Position numbers and translations under genes: made by a program. From Macrotrachela quadricornifera (lineage: Eukaryota; Rotifera; Eurotatoria; Philodinida; Philodinidae), in contig JAJEKB010021931.1 in the NCBI GenBank assembly GCA_022393335.1, positions 2,078,407-2,142,406 of the forward strand: a DNA stretch of 64,000 bases. Reading direction: 5' to 3'. This document shows positions 1 through 11,708 of the stretch, one piece after another. The notes under the pieces were generated by a model. It did no database searches, had not been told where the DNA came from, and saw only the letters and a list, made by a program, of their open reading frames with translations. The stretch's first letter is position 1. Each line of letters starts with the position of its first letter.

Positions 1-1130
1 GACGTAGTATACTTCCAAATAATCATATATTAATTGTAAATTCATTAAATAATATTGGAAATATTTATCATGATAAAAATGATTTTAATCAAGCACTTAA
101 TTATTATCAACAAGCATTATCAATTGAAGAAATAATTTATCCATATGATCATATAAATAAATCAAATACAATTCGAAATATCGCTATTATTTATCGTGAT
201 AAACAAGATTGGCAAAATGCTTTAATTTATTTTAATCGTGTATATGAAATACATCAACATCAAAATTCTCTTGATATTGCTATTTGTTATGATGATATTG
301 GAAATATTTATGAAAAAATGAATAATTTAGATTTATCATTTGATTATTATTATCGAGAATATGAAATTGAAGAACAATATTTATCATTTAATCATCCAAA
401 TTTAATTCTACATTTTGATCATTTAATAAATATTTTAAAAAAAAATGATCAATCAGATAAAGCAATGAATTTATGTCAAAAAAAATTATTATATTTAAAA
501 AATATTCTTGATAATCAATATGAATATCATCCACGTATAGCACGTTTATTAGTATTAATTGCAACAATATATGAAGATAAAAATCCTAAACAAGCTGATC
601 AACATTATCAACAAGTTTTACATATAATTGAAAATAATAATAATCAAGATATATTTCAAATATGTTTATCAACAATGACAAATTTTTATTGGAAATGTCG
701 AATGTTTGATCGAGCATTAATATGTCAAATGAAATTACTTAATCTTCGACGTTCATTATTATCATCAAATCATAATGATATTGGATATGCATTATTAGGT
801 TTAGCACGACTTTATCGTGTTATGAATAAATCAAATGAAGCTTTACAATATTTTGATCAAAGTTTAAATATTCTTCAAACAAATTATGGTTCAGAACATA
901 TTGATGTTAAAAATATTCAAAAAGAAATATATGATTTAAAAGATATTATTAAATCAATAACATCAAGTCCAAATGAAGATTATAATAATCGTCGTTCTTC
1001 AAATGCACATAAAGAATTATTAATTATACCACAAATTAATTCAAGATCATTATCACCTATATCAAATTATGATAAAAAAACAAATTCAACAATATCTGTT
1101 TCAAAAAGTACAACTTGTATTATTCTATAA
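1..1130 (+). CDS. TPR-repeat protein, 5' end cut by the window edge, C-terminal CaaX box
   Basis: The frame is already open at base 3 and runs to a TAA at 1128-1130, so this is the C-terminal part (about 375 residues) of a longer protein. It contains several kinesin-light-chain-type TPR units of about 42 residues, for example NNIGNIYHDKNDFNQALNYY, DDIGNIYEKMNNLDLSFDYY and LGLARLYRVMNKSNEALQYF. They become divergent towards the end and are followed by a polar tail. TPRs are helical protein-binding scaffolds, so a scaffold role is inferred. The last four residues are Cys-Ile-Ile-Leu, a perfect CaaX box; Leu at the last position is the type known to favour geranylgeranylation, so membrane attachment is possible. 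The internal ATG at 318 is not the real start. In bdelloids such TPR arrays are often preceded by an ADP-ribosyltransferase domain, as in the gene at 21370, but here that part lies outside the window. Confidence 0.85.
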   Translation, partial: RSILPNNHILIVNSLNNIGNIYHDKNDFNQALNYYQQALSIEEIIYPYDHINKSNTIRNIAIIYRDKQDWQNALIYFNRVYEIHQHQNSLDIAICYDDIGNIYEKMNNLDLSFDYYYREYEIEEQYLSFNHPNLILHFDHLINILKKNDQSDKAMNLCQKKLLYLKNILDNQYEYHPRIARLLVLIATIYEDKNPKQADQHYQQVLHIIENNNNQDIFQICLSTMTNFYWKCRMFDRALICQMKLLNLRRSLLSSNHNDIGYALLGLARLYRVMNKSNEALQYFDQSLNILQTNYGSEHIDVKNIQKEIYDLKDIIKSITSSPNEDYNNRRSSNAHKELLIIPQINSRSLSPISNYDKKTNSTISVSKSTTCIIL

Positions 1131-1486
1131 ATAAAAATCATATTTTATCTTATAATTATTGATAATGAGAAATAATCTTTAATATTAGCATGCAATTATT
1201 AATATGACGTCAGTAGAATTATTAAATTCTAGACTATATTATCTTTTCATAAAAAAATAAAATTTTTGTTCTATAAACATGCCTTTATGAATATAAAACT
1301 TAAACAGATATTGATATGATTGAATGATTAAGAGAATAATCGATAAAACATAATGTATACATTAAAAAAAAAAAAAGATATAAATTTTTAGTTGCCTAGA
1401 ACAACTAAAACAAATATGTATGATATATTTCGATCGTTTTTGTTTTTGTTTATATATAAAAAATAATTTATTTTTGAGTAAAACAA
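1131..1486. other. AT-rich spacer
   Basis: No gene, repeat or RNA is visible. It holds the 3' flank of the TPR gene and the presumed 5' flank of the next gene, with an A-run at about 1362-1375. Confidence 0.5.
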
Positions 1487-1996
1487 ATGTTTCTTGATCA
1501 TCGAAAATTTTTTCAGACACCTGCACCAACTATAAGACAAATTACTCGAAAACAATCATTAAAAACAACAACAACTACATATATACCAATAACTACTAAA
1601 TATATATCGACAACAACAGAAAATTTGACAACATTTATAGAGACAATAACATTTTATACTTATTCATTTATAATTAATACTACTCAAGAAAATAATAATA
1701 TTATTCGAAATAAAATTCTTATTTCTTTATTCATATCTTTACTATTAATTTCATTATGTATTGGTCTTAGTTATTGTATTTTTATATATTTTAATCATTA
1801 TTTAAATACGAATTTTACCAATAAACAAAATCTATTAGTATTAAATCGAACATCATTTGCTAGTTCAGTTGATTCTAATTCTGATACACAATTTAATACA
1901 TACAAAACAAAGGACAATATATCACCGAAGACAAACGATGAAAAAACTAATGAAAGACATTCACCAACTGATTCATTTAAATTATTTAGATATTAG
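1487..1996 (+). CDS. small single-pass membrane protein with Thr-rich outer part (hypothetical)
   Basis: A 169-residue frame from ATG 1487 to TAG. Residues about 20-70 are rich in Thr, with runs such as TTTTTYIPITT, and could be O-glycosylated. Residues about 77-101 form a strong membrane helix (KILISLFISLLLISLCIGLS and onward), followed by a polar, Ser/Thr/Asn-rich tail of about 65 residues. The layout suggests a type III or type II membrane protein. There is no clear N-terminal signal peptide, so the frame may be the last exon of a longer gene. No family is recognised. Codon use is AT-rich like that of its neighbours. It lies 356 bp after the TPR gene on the same strand, but nothing links the two. 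Confidence 0.5.
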   Translation: MFLDHRKFFQTPAPTIRQITRKQSLKTTTTTYIPITTKYISTTTENLTTFIETITFYTYSFIINTTQENNNIIRNKILISLFISLLLISLCIGLSYCIFIYFNHYLNTNFTNKQNLLVLNRTSFASSVDSNSDTQFNTYKTKDNISPKTNDEKTNERHSPTDSFKLFRY

Positions 1997-2229
1997 ATTT
2001 CTTCTTTTTTTTTTTACTATGAATTTTTCTAAACCTCCAACAAGTCGATCAAGCATGTGAAACCTCTAAAATTATTTCACATACACACAATCACTTAAAT
2101 TCTATTTTACTGATATATTATTGATTAATAGATAACTATTATTGGAATTTAAGAAGAAGATCATTAGGTAAAATGTTTATAACTTTTTAACGAAGATAGA
2201 CAATTGAATATAAAAAGAAATGTAATTAA

Positions 2230-2877
2230 TTATAGAAAAAACATATAAACAATCATTATTAATATAAAAATTATTGATGGAAATAATGTATTGGTATTAT
2301 TATGTTGGCATATATGTGTTACTTGACTATTACTATCACAAAGTGTATGTTGTCGACATAATGAATAGCACATTGCACAACCTTCATTTGTATTAAATTC
2401 ATAATTATTACAAGCAGTACTATTACAAGATCGACATTTACAACGTACATTTCCACTCGTACCATTTGTACATATACCTTGTGTTTGTCCATTTTGATTT
2501 GATACACATTGATATGGATATTGTGTATTACATGCAATACTACATGCAGCTGTTTGACATGAATATGTAAGACTATTACCAATATATGACGGTGAACATG
2601 AAACCGAACCTGTATTACAACAATTACATTGACAATTAAATTGTGGTGGAATAGATGATTCACATTGTACTGAAATTTGTCCAAAAGGATGATTTTTTTG
2701 ACATTGAGAATATGTAGCTCGACATTGTGCAAGACATGTTTCTAATGTACAATAATCTACATAAACAGTAGGTAAAGGAATAGGATTACACATTTGAGTA
2801 TCACAACATGAACATAAGCATGGAAATTGTTGTGTTCGAACATTTGTCAATAACAAAAACAAAATTAATAGACGCAT
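2230..2877 (-). CDS. secreted or GPI-anchored cysteine-rich protein with three tandem modules
   Basis: A 215-residue frame read from 2877 down to 2230. Residues 1-15 (MRLLILFLLLTNVRT) are a clear signal peptide. The mature part holds three copies of one Cys-rich module starting near residues 20, 81 and 145. Each follows Cys-x-Cys-x2-Cys, x3-5, Cys, about ten residues, Cys-x3-Cys-x3-Cys (spacing x2/x3 in copy three) and further Cys. Copies one and two carry an extra adjacent Cys (CC). The tail (FPSIIFILIMIVYMFFL) is hydrophobic and ends the protein without a cytoplasmic part, which fits a GPI-anchor signal, though a short membrane anchor is equally possible. The Cys content implies an extracellular, disulphide-bonded product. 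The family is not recognised. The second long frame inside it (2319-2732) is a shadow. Confidence 0.8.
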   Translation of the reverse strand: MRLLILFLLLTNVRTQQFPCLCSCCDTQMCNPIPLPTVYVDYCTLETCLAQCRATYSQCQKNHPFGQISVQCESSIPPQFNCQCNCCNTGSVSCSPSYIGNSLTYSCQTAACSIACNTQYPYQCVSNQNGQTQGICTNGTSGNVRCKCRSCNSTACNNYEFNTNEGCAMCYSLCRQHTLCDSNSQVTHICQHNNTNTLFPSIIFILIMIVYMFFL

Positions 2878-4914
2878 TTTTATAATTCGTATAAATCACG
2901 TAAATGATTTATTTATTTCATAAAAAAGAAAGGTATAATATTGAAACAGATTTGATATTTATACGACAAGAAAAAAGAAAGTGATCAAAATAAGTGATGT
3001 CAAGGTTATATTATATACCGATAACATATATGAATAGATAACACAAATCTCAGTATAAATTTTATGAAGAATTTATCTTTTTAAGTACTAATCCAATATA
3101 TTATTGTCGATTGACATATATCAATAGAGATTATACAATAACTTTTAATTGTTTTTATTCGTGTTTTTATATTTACTAAGTGAATAATATGATTCATTGT
3201 TTGTCAAATAAGTAAACTTATTATAATCTATTAAAATGATGTTTTTTAATTCGATAAATTGTACTATTATCAATATATTGCATGCGAAAACAATCATATC
3301 AACATTACAATAGTTTTTAACTAGAATGACAAATCATTGTGAATCATAATCGTCGCAAAATAATTCCGTACATCGAATATTCTGCTTCTGAATAGTTTTA
3401 ATATAGTAATATTGTTATTCCGAGAAAATAATTGTAGTTCATAGATGGTATGCTATAGTTTCATTGAGATTCAATAATGTTCGTCTTCTGCTTTATTTTA
3501 TTTTTATAGAATAGAACATAATTTTTTCTTTTTTCTATTTATGTTAGCAGATATTAGAGAGCGCGCATAGTATCGGTAAAATTTTAATGCACATTGATTG
3601 ATTATATACTAAAAGTATTTCATAAGTTTCGAGCCCATTTTTACTTTTTTTATTTTGTCGAATATTGAAAGTTAAACATACATGGTTAATATACCTTTAA
3701 AGAGTAATATTTAAATTTTCATTCAAACGTTATTACATTCCATTGATAATAATAGTAAGAAAGTGTGTGACTAAAAAGTATATATTAAATATTAAGATGA
3801 TTTTATTAAGTATATTTTATCGAGTTAAATGTTGAACGATCGTATAAAATGAACCAAAGTTGGCGTAAAGGTATCAACAAGTACCATTGATTGTCACAGG
3901 TGTTTAGAAGAAGTTTCAGATTATTTTCTCGATCTTTCAACGACTTGTGTATGTCGATGATTACGATAATATATACCCAATTCAACCTCAATCGATTAAA
4001 AGTTTCTGATGATCATCACCTTCGAATTCGAACTTGAACTTCATTAGTAAAAGTATCTTAAACTGGATCCAAACTCGGACTAGGTAAACCGAGAGACTCA
4101 GTAGCATAATGTGCTTATTGCATATTTGAATTAGAATTTAATCCAATAATAAAAAAACATTTTACCTTTTTCCTAATCGAAATCTATAAGCAAATACAAA
4201 ATGCTACAGAGATCACTACCGTATAGTTCCCGAAAGAATCTTGTTGGTCTCAAAATACAATTACTTTGACATTCTATTATTTGCATCATTATTGACGAAT
4301 GATGTTTTTTTTCAAACACATCGATCTTTTATAGAAAAGGAATTTCATTTGATCTGATATTTTTCGGAGCCGATGATATTAGTAAGATACATCAAGCTTG
4401 ATTGAATTTTCATCTTATCACTAGTCTATTTATGACCTCTACAAGTATTTTTGAGGCTTAGTCATTCGAATATTTAAAGATCTCGGAATGGTTCCAAACT
4501 ACAGCAAGCATCTGTACGCAATCTTTGTCGAGCGAGAATTTTTAAATAGAGTTTTATTAATTTTTGATAAAAGTTTTAATGGAATGATGGTCGAAATAAT
4601 AAGAAGCACTTTCAAGTTTTCTAACTGAGAACTTTATTTTGAAAAAAACGATTGCAACAGATAATGATCCATTAGTTAGTTATTTTTCAACATAAACTTT
4701 ATTTAAAATATATCATTTTTTCAAGTTATATACATAACATTATTACTTAGAAAAAAAATTGATTTTTTACAAAAAAAAACTTTATGAACATATATCGGGA
4801 TTTATATAATTGCAGAGATAATGATAATCTTGATATATTGCTTTAATCAAAATTATCTACTATAACAGTTGGATGATGTTTTTCAGTGTCATTTTCTCGA
4901 GCTTCAAATGTTTA
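2878..4914. other. intergenic, no gene seen
   Basis: About 2 kb of AT-rich sequence with only short open frames of random composition on both strands. No RNA gene, element end or convincing repeat was seen. Confidence 0.5.
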
Positions 4915-5490
4915 TCAATCATAAGGATCTATATCGACATCGATAGTTGTAATTGAGATATGATTTTCTTTATAGTGTTGTTCTAGATTTTGTTGTAATT
5001 TAAATGATTTTGAACATCTTGGACATTGATAATTATCAAAAAGCAATTTAGTATTTATTATCGTTGATAAATTACTAATTCCATCAGTATATTGTTCAAG
5101 ATGATAAATAATATCGTTAGCATTAATATCAGAACGACTCATTCCCATAACATATATATTTTTATGTTTTTCATGAATTTTCAATAAATCATGCATATAT
5201 TTTGGTTTTACATCACAAATAACATGTACACAGGAGTAATCGATGATGTTATTGTAAAGTGTATTTAATAATTTGTCTGATGGATCAACACATTTTTGAA
5301 GTTCTATTTGTGGAATATGATTTAATTCGTATAATATATCTTCTTCAATTCGATTTGATTGATTATAAAAAATAATAAATCGACAATTTAATGGAATTTG
5401 AACTAATTGTTTGAAATGATTAATTAAATTAATACGATTATTATCTCCATCAAATAAAACAAGTTGATAATTATTTGAATAAGATTCCAT
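4915..5490 (-). CDS. PIN/NYN-like domain plus single C2H2 zinc finger protein
   Basis: A 191-residue frame with its ATG complementary to 5488-5490. The C-terminal part contains a complete classical zinc finger, CPRCSKSFKLQQNLEQHYKE then NH, with ligands C156, C159, H172 and H177 (C-x2-C-x12-H-x4-H), followed by a short acidic tail. The first 150 residues look like an alpha/beta domain: strand LVLFDGDN (residues 10-17) with two Asp, strand RFIIFYNQ (38-45), strand CVHVICDV (87-94) and IYVMGMSRSD (112-121). An acidic DGDN at the end of strand one and a late Asp are features of PIN/NYN ribonuclease-type folds, so a nucleic-acid-binding or nuclease role is inferred, not proven. No signal peptide or membrane segment is present. 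The frame is intronless and isolated from its neighbours. Confidence 0.7.
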   Translation of the reverse strand: MESYSNNYQLVLFDGDNNRINLINHFKQLVQIPLNCRFIIFYNQSNRIEEDILYELNHIPQIELQKCVDPSDKLLNTLYNNIIDYSCVHVICDVKPKYMHDLLKIHEKHKNIYVMGMSRSDINANDIIYHLEQYTDGISNLSTIINTKLLFDNYQCPRCSKSFKLQQNLEQHYKENHISITTIDVDIDPYD

Positions 5491-8400
5491 ATGTTTAGTA
5501 AAAGAATATAATTTAAAAAAATGCTATCAACAACAATGCAACTCAATTTTACAGTTTCTGGATATTTATACTATTTTCGAATTGCTAGAATTTCATCAGT
5601 CACTGGCAATATTACTGATGATAGAGTTGGGAAAAAAAGCTGGTGACTCACTCACCGGTCGAATTACTTTTGTGATGTTACTATTAAACATATTTTTCTT
5701 CCAAGGGCAAATCGATAATTGTTTTCATTTTCTTTTCTCTTTTAAATACATATAAAATGAACCCTCTTTTGTGTAGAGATAATTTTCAATAACAGAACGA
5801 CAAAAATGATTCATTTTATTTCCTAACTCCTGCGTCATAATGATGTATTACAATCATCGAAAGATAAATTGGGATAGATGTTGTACCGAGACATTTGTTC
5901 AAATTTTTTGTACTGGTAAAAAGTTTCATATTGTTAAGGTGGCTGAAATTTATCGCTTTTCACTCGTTTAGTTATGTGTATACAAGCATTAAATATCGTC
6001 TTATGTAATCTTCATTCATCCATGAAGAAATCTCGAGTGTTTAGAAAAATCTTTCCGTGACTTATACAAACATCTAGTTCTATGCGAGTTTAAGTTTAAA
6101 AATAACACATGTCGTATTGAAGCATATTCAGATACTTTTCGAACCCCTGCAATTAGTCACCTTTTCTACTCGAACTTGATTCAAATGAAGGTCTAGTTTA
6201 TTTTTGCTTTTTTGAAATATCGAGCAAAATTTATACATTCGACGTGTTTCATTAATTTAGATTCATACGAATTACTACATAATGAACGTTGCTCTTGGAA
6301 TAAAAAAATTTTAAATGAGCGAAAGTCATGATCAAAAGTTTCATTCATATTAAGATTGCCAAAACATAAAGTAGATCCTGTTTCGGTAATAGAACATTAT
6401 ATAGATCTTATATGATTAAGCAAAAACTGCTAGTAGAAATTCGAACATGTGCGTTGATTTTTTCCGACCCGCGGGAAAAGTTATGTCCTCATAAATAAGT
6501 TTCTATTCTAATTCATACAACATTGACTAACACAGTAATGACAATAACTACGCAAAACAAATGAATTATATGTCATTCAAGCTCATTTTGTGGGACCATG
6601 ATAATTACATAGGACTCGTTTGCTTTCAGTTAAAACTTAACTCAATGTCTAAGAATATCTAACGACGGTAATTAGAGCAATGTAAACTGAGACACGTTAT
6701 ATTGTTTTAAAAAATTTTTGAAAATATTGACTAAAAAGCAAAATGGATAGCGTAGGTAGAAGATGGGATTAAACTTTTTATCAAATGTATTAAAACATAA
6801 CACAAAAAAGGCAATAGAACTAATGGAAGATAAAAAGGATAGAGAAGGAAAATATCGATCTAAAATCATTTACTAGCATTGAATTTAAGACGTGAAGCAC
6901 ATATAAGCATATTTATCCCTTGAAATAAACGAGTGAAAGACTAGAATGAAGTTAAAAAAAGGAGACCGGAAGAAAGGCCACACATCGCAAAAAATGAAAA
7001 TATAATTGGAAAATGAAAGAATAGAGCAAATAGTAGTCGTAACTATTTTCATAGCGAAAGAATAAAGAATAAAAATAAATTACAAACAAAATTCATGAAC
7101 GGGTTGATCCGTCAACACCTCTGCTTTGCATTGCATTAAATACCAAAGTATATATCGTATGAGCTATCGACATACGATATAGAAACGAAAGAGAATAGAG
7201 AATGTGATGACATCACTCTACAACAATCATCAATTAGCATCCACTTCTTATTTTTTTCATAGCTATCAACTTTTTTAACGGCAGGCACCTGTTTGGCACT
7301 ACAATAAAGAATTGTTATTTCTATGGCTTAAAAATGCTGTTTTATTGAATTAAAGTCGTTTTTAAAATTATTGAAAAAATGATGGATTATAATCAACAAG
7401 ATCCCTTCTGGGAAATGCTCTCCTATAGAGATGGCACTTTATTTTATCGTAATATTAAATCGAGTTTAGTAACTAAATATGTGCCAACACTAAAATCAAA
7501 TTAGAAACATTTAGATTTGGAATCTTGGATAGTTTTGGTCTTCTCAAATAATGCTAAACTAGCATTTATTTCCGGCAAAATGGTATCTTCTCCATCCTGG
7601 TTATACTATACAAGGCTTGAGAAGCGAATTGAATTACTTTACTATAATAATCAGCATCCTAATTCGGTAGAAGGACTGAAACTAAAATCTAAAAATATCC
7701 AAATCCCAAACCACCAACTCAAAATTTTTAATATTGGTACATGCCTAGCCACGACGCTACCAAACGCTCTGATATTTTCTACGAAACTATCCAGTCAGAC
7801 CAATGCCAGTTAATGAAACCGTCTTATTAACAGAAGGAAAAGTAACTGCTATGATCGAGAGCTTTCAGCTTAATTTGTGTGCTTTTGTTGATCAGAACGT
7901 AAAATAAAAGATATTAGCTGTAGCTAATATTATCAAAGAAAAACTTGATACTTCGAAACAAAAAGAAGCACACATCTTAACGCAAAAAAATTCATTTTGT
8001 GAGAAAAAAGTGTGTTGACGAGTGTGAATGCTTTCAATCTTGTTTGTCTTCCAAAATCAAATATTATTTTAATGCATTAAAATGTGCGCATTTTACTCGT
8101 AGAAGCATTACCTCTTTCATCTCTGTCTGGCTGAATAATTGAAGAATGCTAAAATCAAGCAGCTTTGTTCTTACGAGCATCCTTTGTGCTACTGTCTAAC
8201 ATTAACACAGGCGCACTCTTTTTTTACGTTGTTGAAGACTGTTCTACAAACCCATAGATTAAAAAATGAAGACCATCAACTATTCAATTGGTTTTGGGTT
8301 AGTACTATTATATGCATCATGTAACACATAATGAGCTATGAATATTTAGGAAAGAGTGTATGTCTCTAAGTTATTGATGTACAGATACTACATTTTTACC

Positions 8401-11400
8401 GCGTTTTCCACCCCAATGTCATGATTCACTTCAAGGACCTCAGAAAAACTTAGCTTTGAATTTTTAATTGAAAGTCAGTACAGAAACATGTCTCAGTGAG
8501 ATTTGGACTAGTGTGTTTCGTTTGCTTCCTAGGATTACATTGACTTAGATTTGGATGTAATTTATTATGTATTTAATGATACAATTATTTTAATATTTAA
8601 TGTGCTTCTATTGTGATGCGCTTTATTACTAGTTAATAGTACTAATTGAAGGCAATAATTTTTAAATGATAACTTACCTCTGTCATTTAAAAACACTAAA
8701 AAATATAAGAAAGAAAAATACACGAGCAAAAAAAAATGGATGTGGAAATTTAAAATAATATGAAACTTAAAAATTTTACCATAGGATTATGACGAATTAA
8801 TATTTTGTTTGAACATTTTTTTAACAATTATGATAAACTTTTTTTCCATATTCTCAAAAGTAGGTATCTTATTCCTCTTTGTTATTTAGTAATGTCTCAT
8901 TTTCTAATCTGCTGATGCTTGTCAATATACAGTCTCACTAAATTTAAATAATAGATTTTCGTAAATTTTTATGTTCTGAAAATAAGTTTTACTTAATCAA
9001 AGTGACGGACAATCTTCTGCTAACAATCCGTCAAGTGTTGGAAAGAGGCATGACTTGAGCGTCCTTTATATCTATTACTCTCTTTTTTTCTTATATATCA
9101 CATGGAGAGTAATACTTTTTTCTCATCAACATAGTTTGATAAATGGTGATGCGAACAACGAAAGATGCACTGGAGAACTCACCTTGATGATATTTCTTAT
9201 CATGAGATAAGCATTAGATAAAAAATATAAGATTTAATGACTCGTTATTTATAAGAATAAAAAATACAAACAATTTATTCAGACAAATTTCTCCAAAAGT
9301 AAGACATTGTTTTATTTGTAGTGAAAGTGAAAGTGAAAGATATTCCAAGAATATGTTGACATGAGTATTCTAGTCGAAATCAAATACTCTAGTGTAAACT
9401 GTTCCAATTGGTTATCTATTGTTGAGACTCAAGTCTGATTGCTTGAGATTGGCTTTTTCGCTCCCATCTCTTACTTAATTATAATTCAAGTTTCGCGTTT
9501 TTTATTTGTTCTCTAGACTATTTTTTGGATAAATATGAAGAAAATATTTTTCTTTGCGTTATCAGATTGAAAATCTTCCCAAACGACTATCTCCTAAGAA
9601 ATAATGTTGTTTGTATCCAATAGATAAAGAATCCAGTATTTTTTTTCTGAAATATAAAAAGGTTTTGTAAACCAATGTTCATCTATATAGCATATAAGTG
9701 AACAAAGAAGGATGAAAAAGAGAGATAATAGTAACAAATCACTATACCTAATATCCTGATATCAGAAATTTTAGCTCAATAACTTTGAATCATACTGGTT
9801 GTTAACTATTACCCATCATTCATCATAATAATTGATAACCGAAAATATTATACTACTTATTAAAAATTGATTAATTTAATTTTAACTAGTTAAATATTCT
9901 TTTTCAGCTGTTGTATATGCAAAATTGTCTACATGAATTAATTTTTTAAACGTAGCCTGCATAAAAGAGATTCGAAGTATAATTTTGATATCAACTAGCT
10001 GCCCAAAAGATCTGTTGATAAAACCCTTTTTCTTTTCGTACCAAGTCATGTGAAATTTCATTAAAGAAATACGAAACGTTTTTGTATTGTTTTTGAATAT
10101 AAGAGTTTTGAAATTCCTCAATAGAATTATTCATTTTGGAATGCGTTATTTATTTATTGTCAAGAGAGAAAAAAAAAATTACAATCTACACATCCTCTTC
10201 TCTTCATTCCGTCCTTTTCCTGTTGCACATTCGCTATTACGAGGCATTATCTGTTCTTTATTTTTTGGTCTCTCTTTGTAACCTACAATTCGATGTATTG
10301 GTGTGAACAAATTTCAAGGGCAATGCAAGATTTATGTGAGCAACGTAGAATAATCCTTCACACAAATAAAGGAGAATTTTAACTCTTATGATTCTCGTGT
10401 AGTATTAGAGTCTATACTAAACTAACATACTTGTATGACAGTAGATCGGTTTCATTAAATACTAATATTATATTAGATCAAAAGAAACCAATTTTTCGCC
10501 AGTCTGATGTTAGAAGTAGAATGGCAATTTAACTAGGGTACCGAACAGGTTTTTGTTCATATTCATTGATATGTAGTTGAGAATTAACAGTGTATAAGGT
10601 CATATCTGATATAAGATTTCATGAATTTTTTATCAGTACTTCTTAATATAGAAAGTTTCTATATCAGTTGATAAAGCATCCTCACTCTCACTCTCATAAC
10701 ACCCATGGACCACATATATCATCTCATTATCTGTCAACATATTCTTTTGGATTATTTGATAGCTCGAGTAAATTTTTCCCTTACTGATTTGCTTTCTCGT
10801 CTTTACCATAATTGCCACGTATATCAATTCTTAGTGATAGCAAAGATGAACTCCATAGAATCTTCATTTTCAACCTTTTCTTCTCATAGTACTCTGACAG
10901 CGCTAAAAATGTGTTTTTACTTTTCAATGAGATGATAAGAAAGCCGAAAATCTGCAGAATCATTCTCGTCCTACGGCTTGTCCATGTAATGCTATACTTG
11001 GCTGATTTACTTTTGAAAAATTCTGTTTTCAAATTGGTTAGATCTGAGTGAGCTACAATAACGCAGTTTTGAGCGCTGATTACAAATTTGACACTTATTT
11101 CCAAAAAACGAACCAGATTTTTCCATGAAAAACCACGTTTTAAACTTTTCAACAACCATATTTTCAACTTTCTAAGCAAGATTGGTGATTAGTTTGTGAG
11201 CTCTTTAGTTAATGAATCAATTTCATTCTTGCGTAGCACGCTTAAGTGCTTAAAAATGAATAACACTTAAAAAAATCAAATCATTTTCACCATGCTAAGT
11301 GCCTCAAAATTGATGGATAAAAAAGTGTGTCACAACGTTACGTTTGAACAGGCCGTCTAATTCTCGGTAGATGTCTGTCTTCAATGCCATTTCTTCCATT

Positions 11401-11708
11401 TGATGATAAAATATATATAACCAGATTGATAGAAAAATCCCCCTTTCCAAAAAAATAACTCCCGAGAGTTGTTAGTTTTTGATTGAGAATATGAATAAAA
11501 TGTAACTATGTTTTGGAATTACAAATGAGAATAATCTTGATGAAAGGATTGCACATCCAATAGATAATGCTAACAACGTTGTCAAATATCATATTAAAAG
11601 ATATAATTGCTTTTAGATTAATCAAATAAAAAATTCATCGTGAATTTTCAAAATCTCTAGAACAGTTATATTATTAATTGGATTATACAGACTTAATCAG
11701 ATACGATC
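5491..11708. other. long gene-poor region
   Basis: Six kilobases without a convincing gene. Between about 7378 and 8330 short open stretches follow one another with scattered stops (a 42-codon frame at 7378-7503, then 7517-7813, then 8139-8324). This may be a decayed coding sequence, but no family could be recognised. At 10633-11179 overlapping minus-strand frames have no domain-like features. No tRNA, transposon end or clear tandem repeat was found. Confidence 0.45.

Noticed and set aside
2319..2732. 137-codon minus-strand frame inside the Cys-rich gene
   Set aside because: Shadow of the 215-codon gene in another frame; His/Val-rich composition reflects the frame shift.
10633..11179. Overlapping minus-strand ORFs of 64 and 132 codons
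   Set aside because: No motif, no splice continuation, composition close to random.
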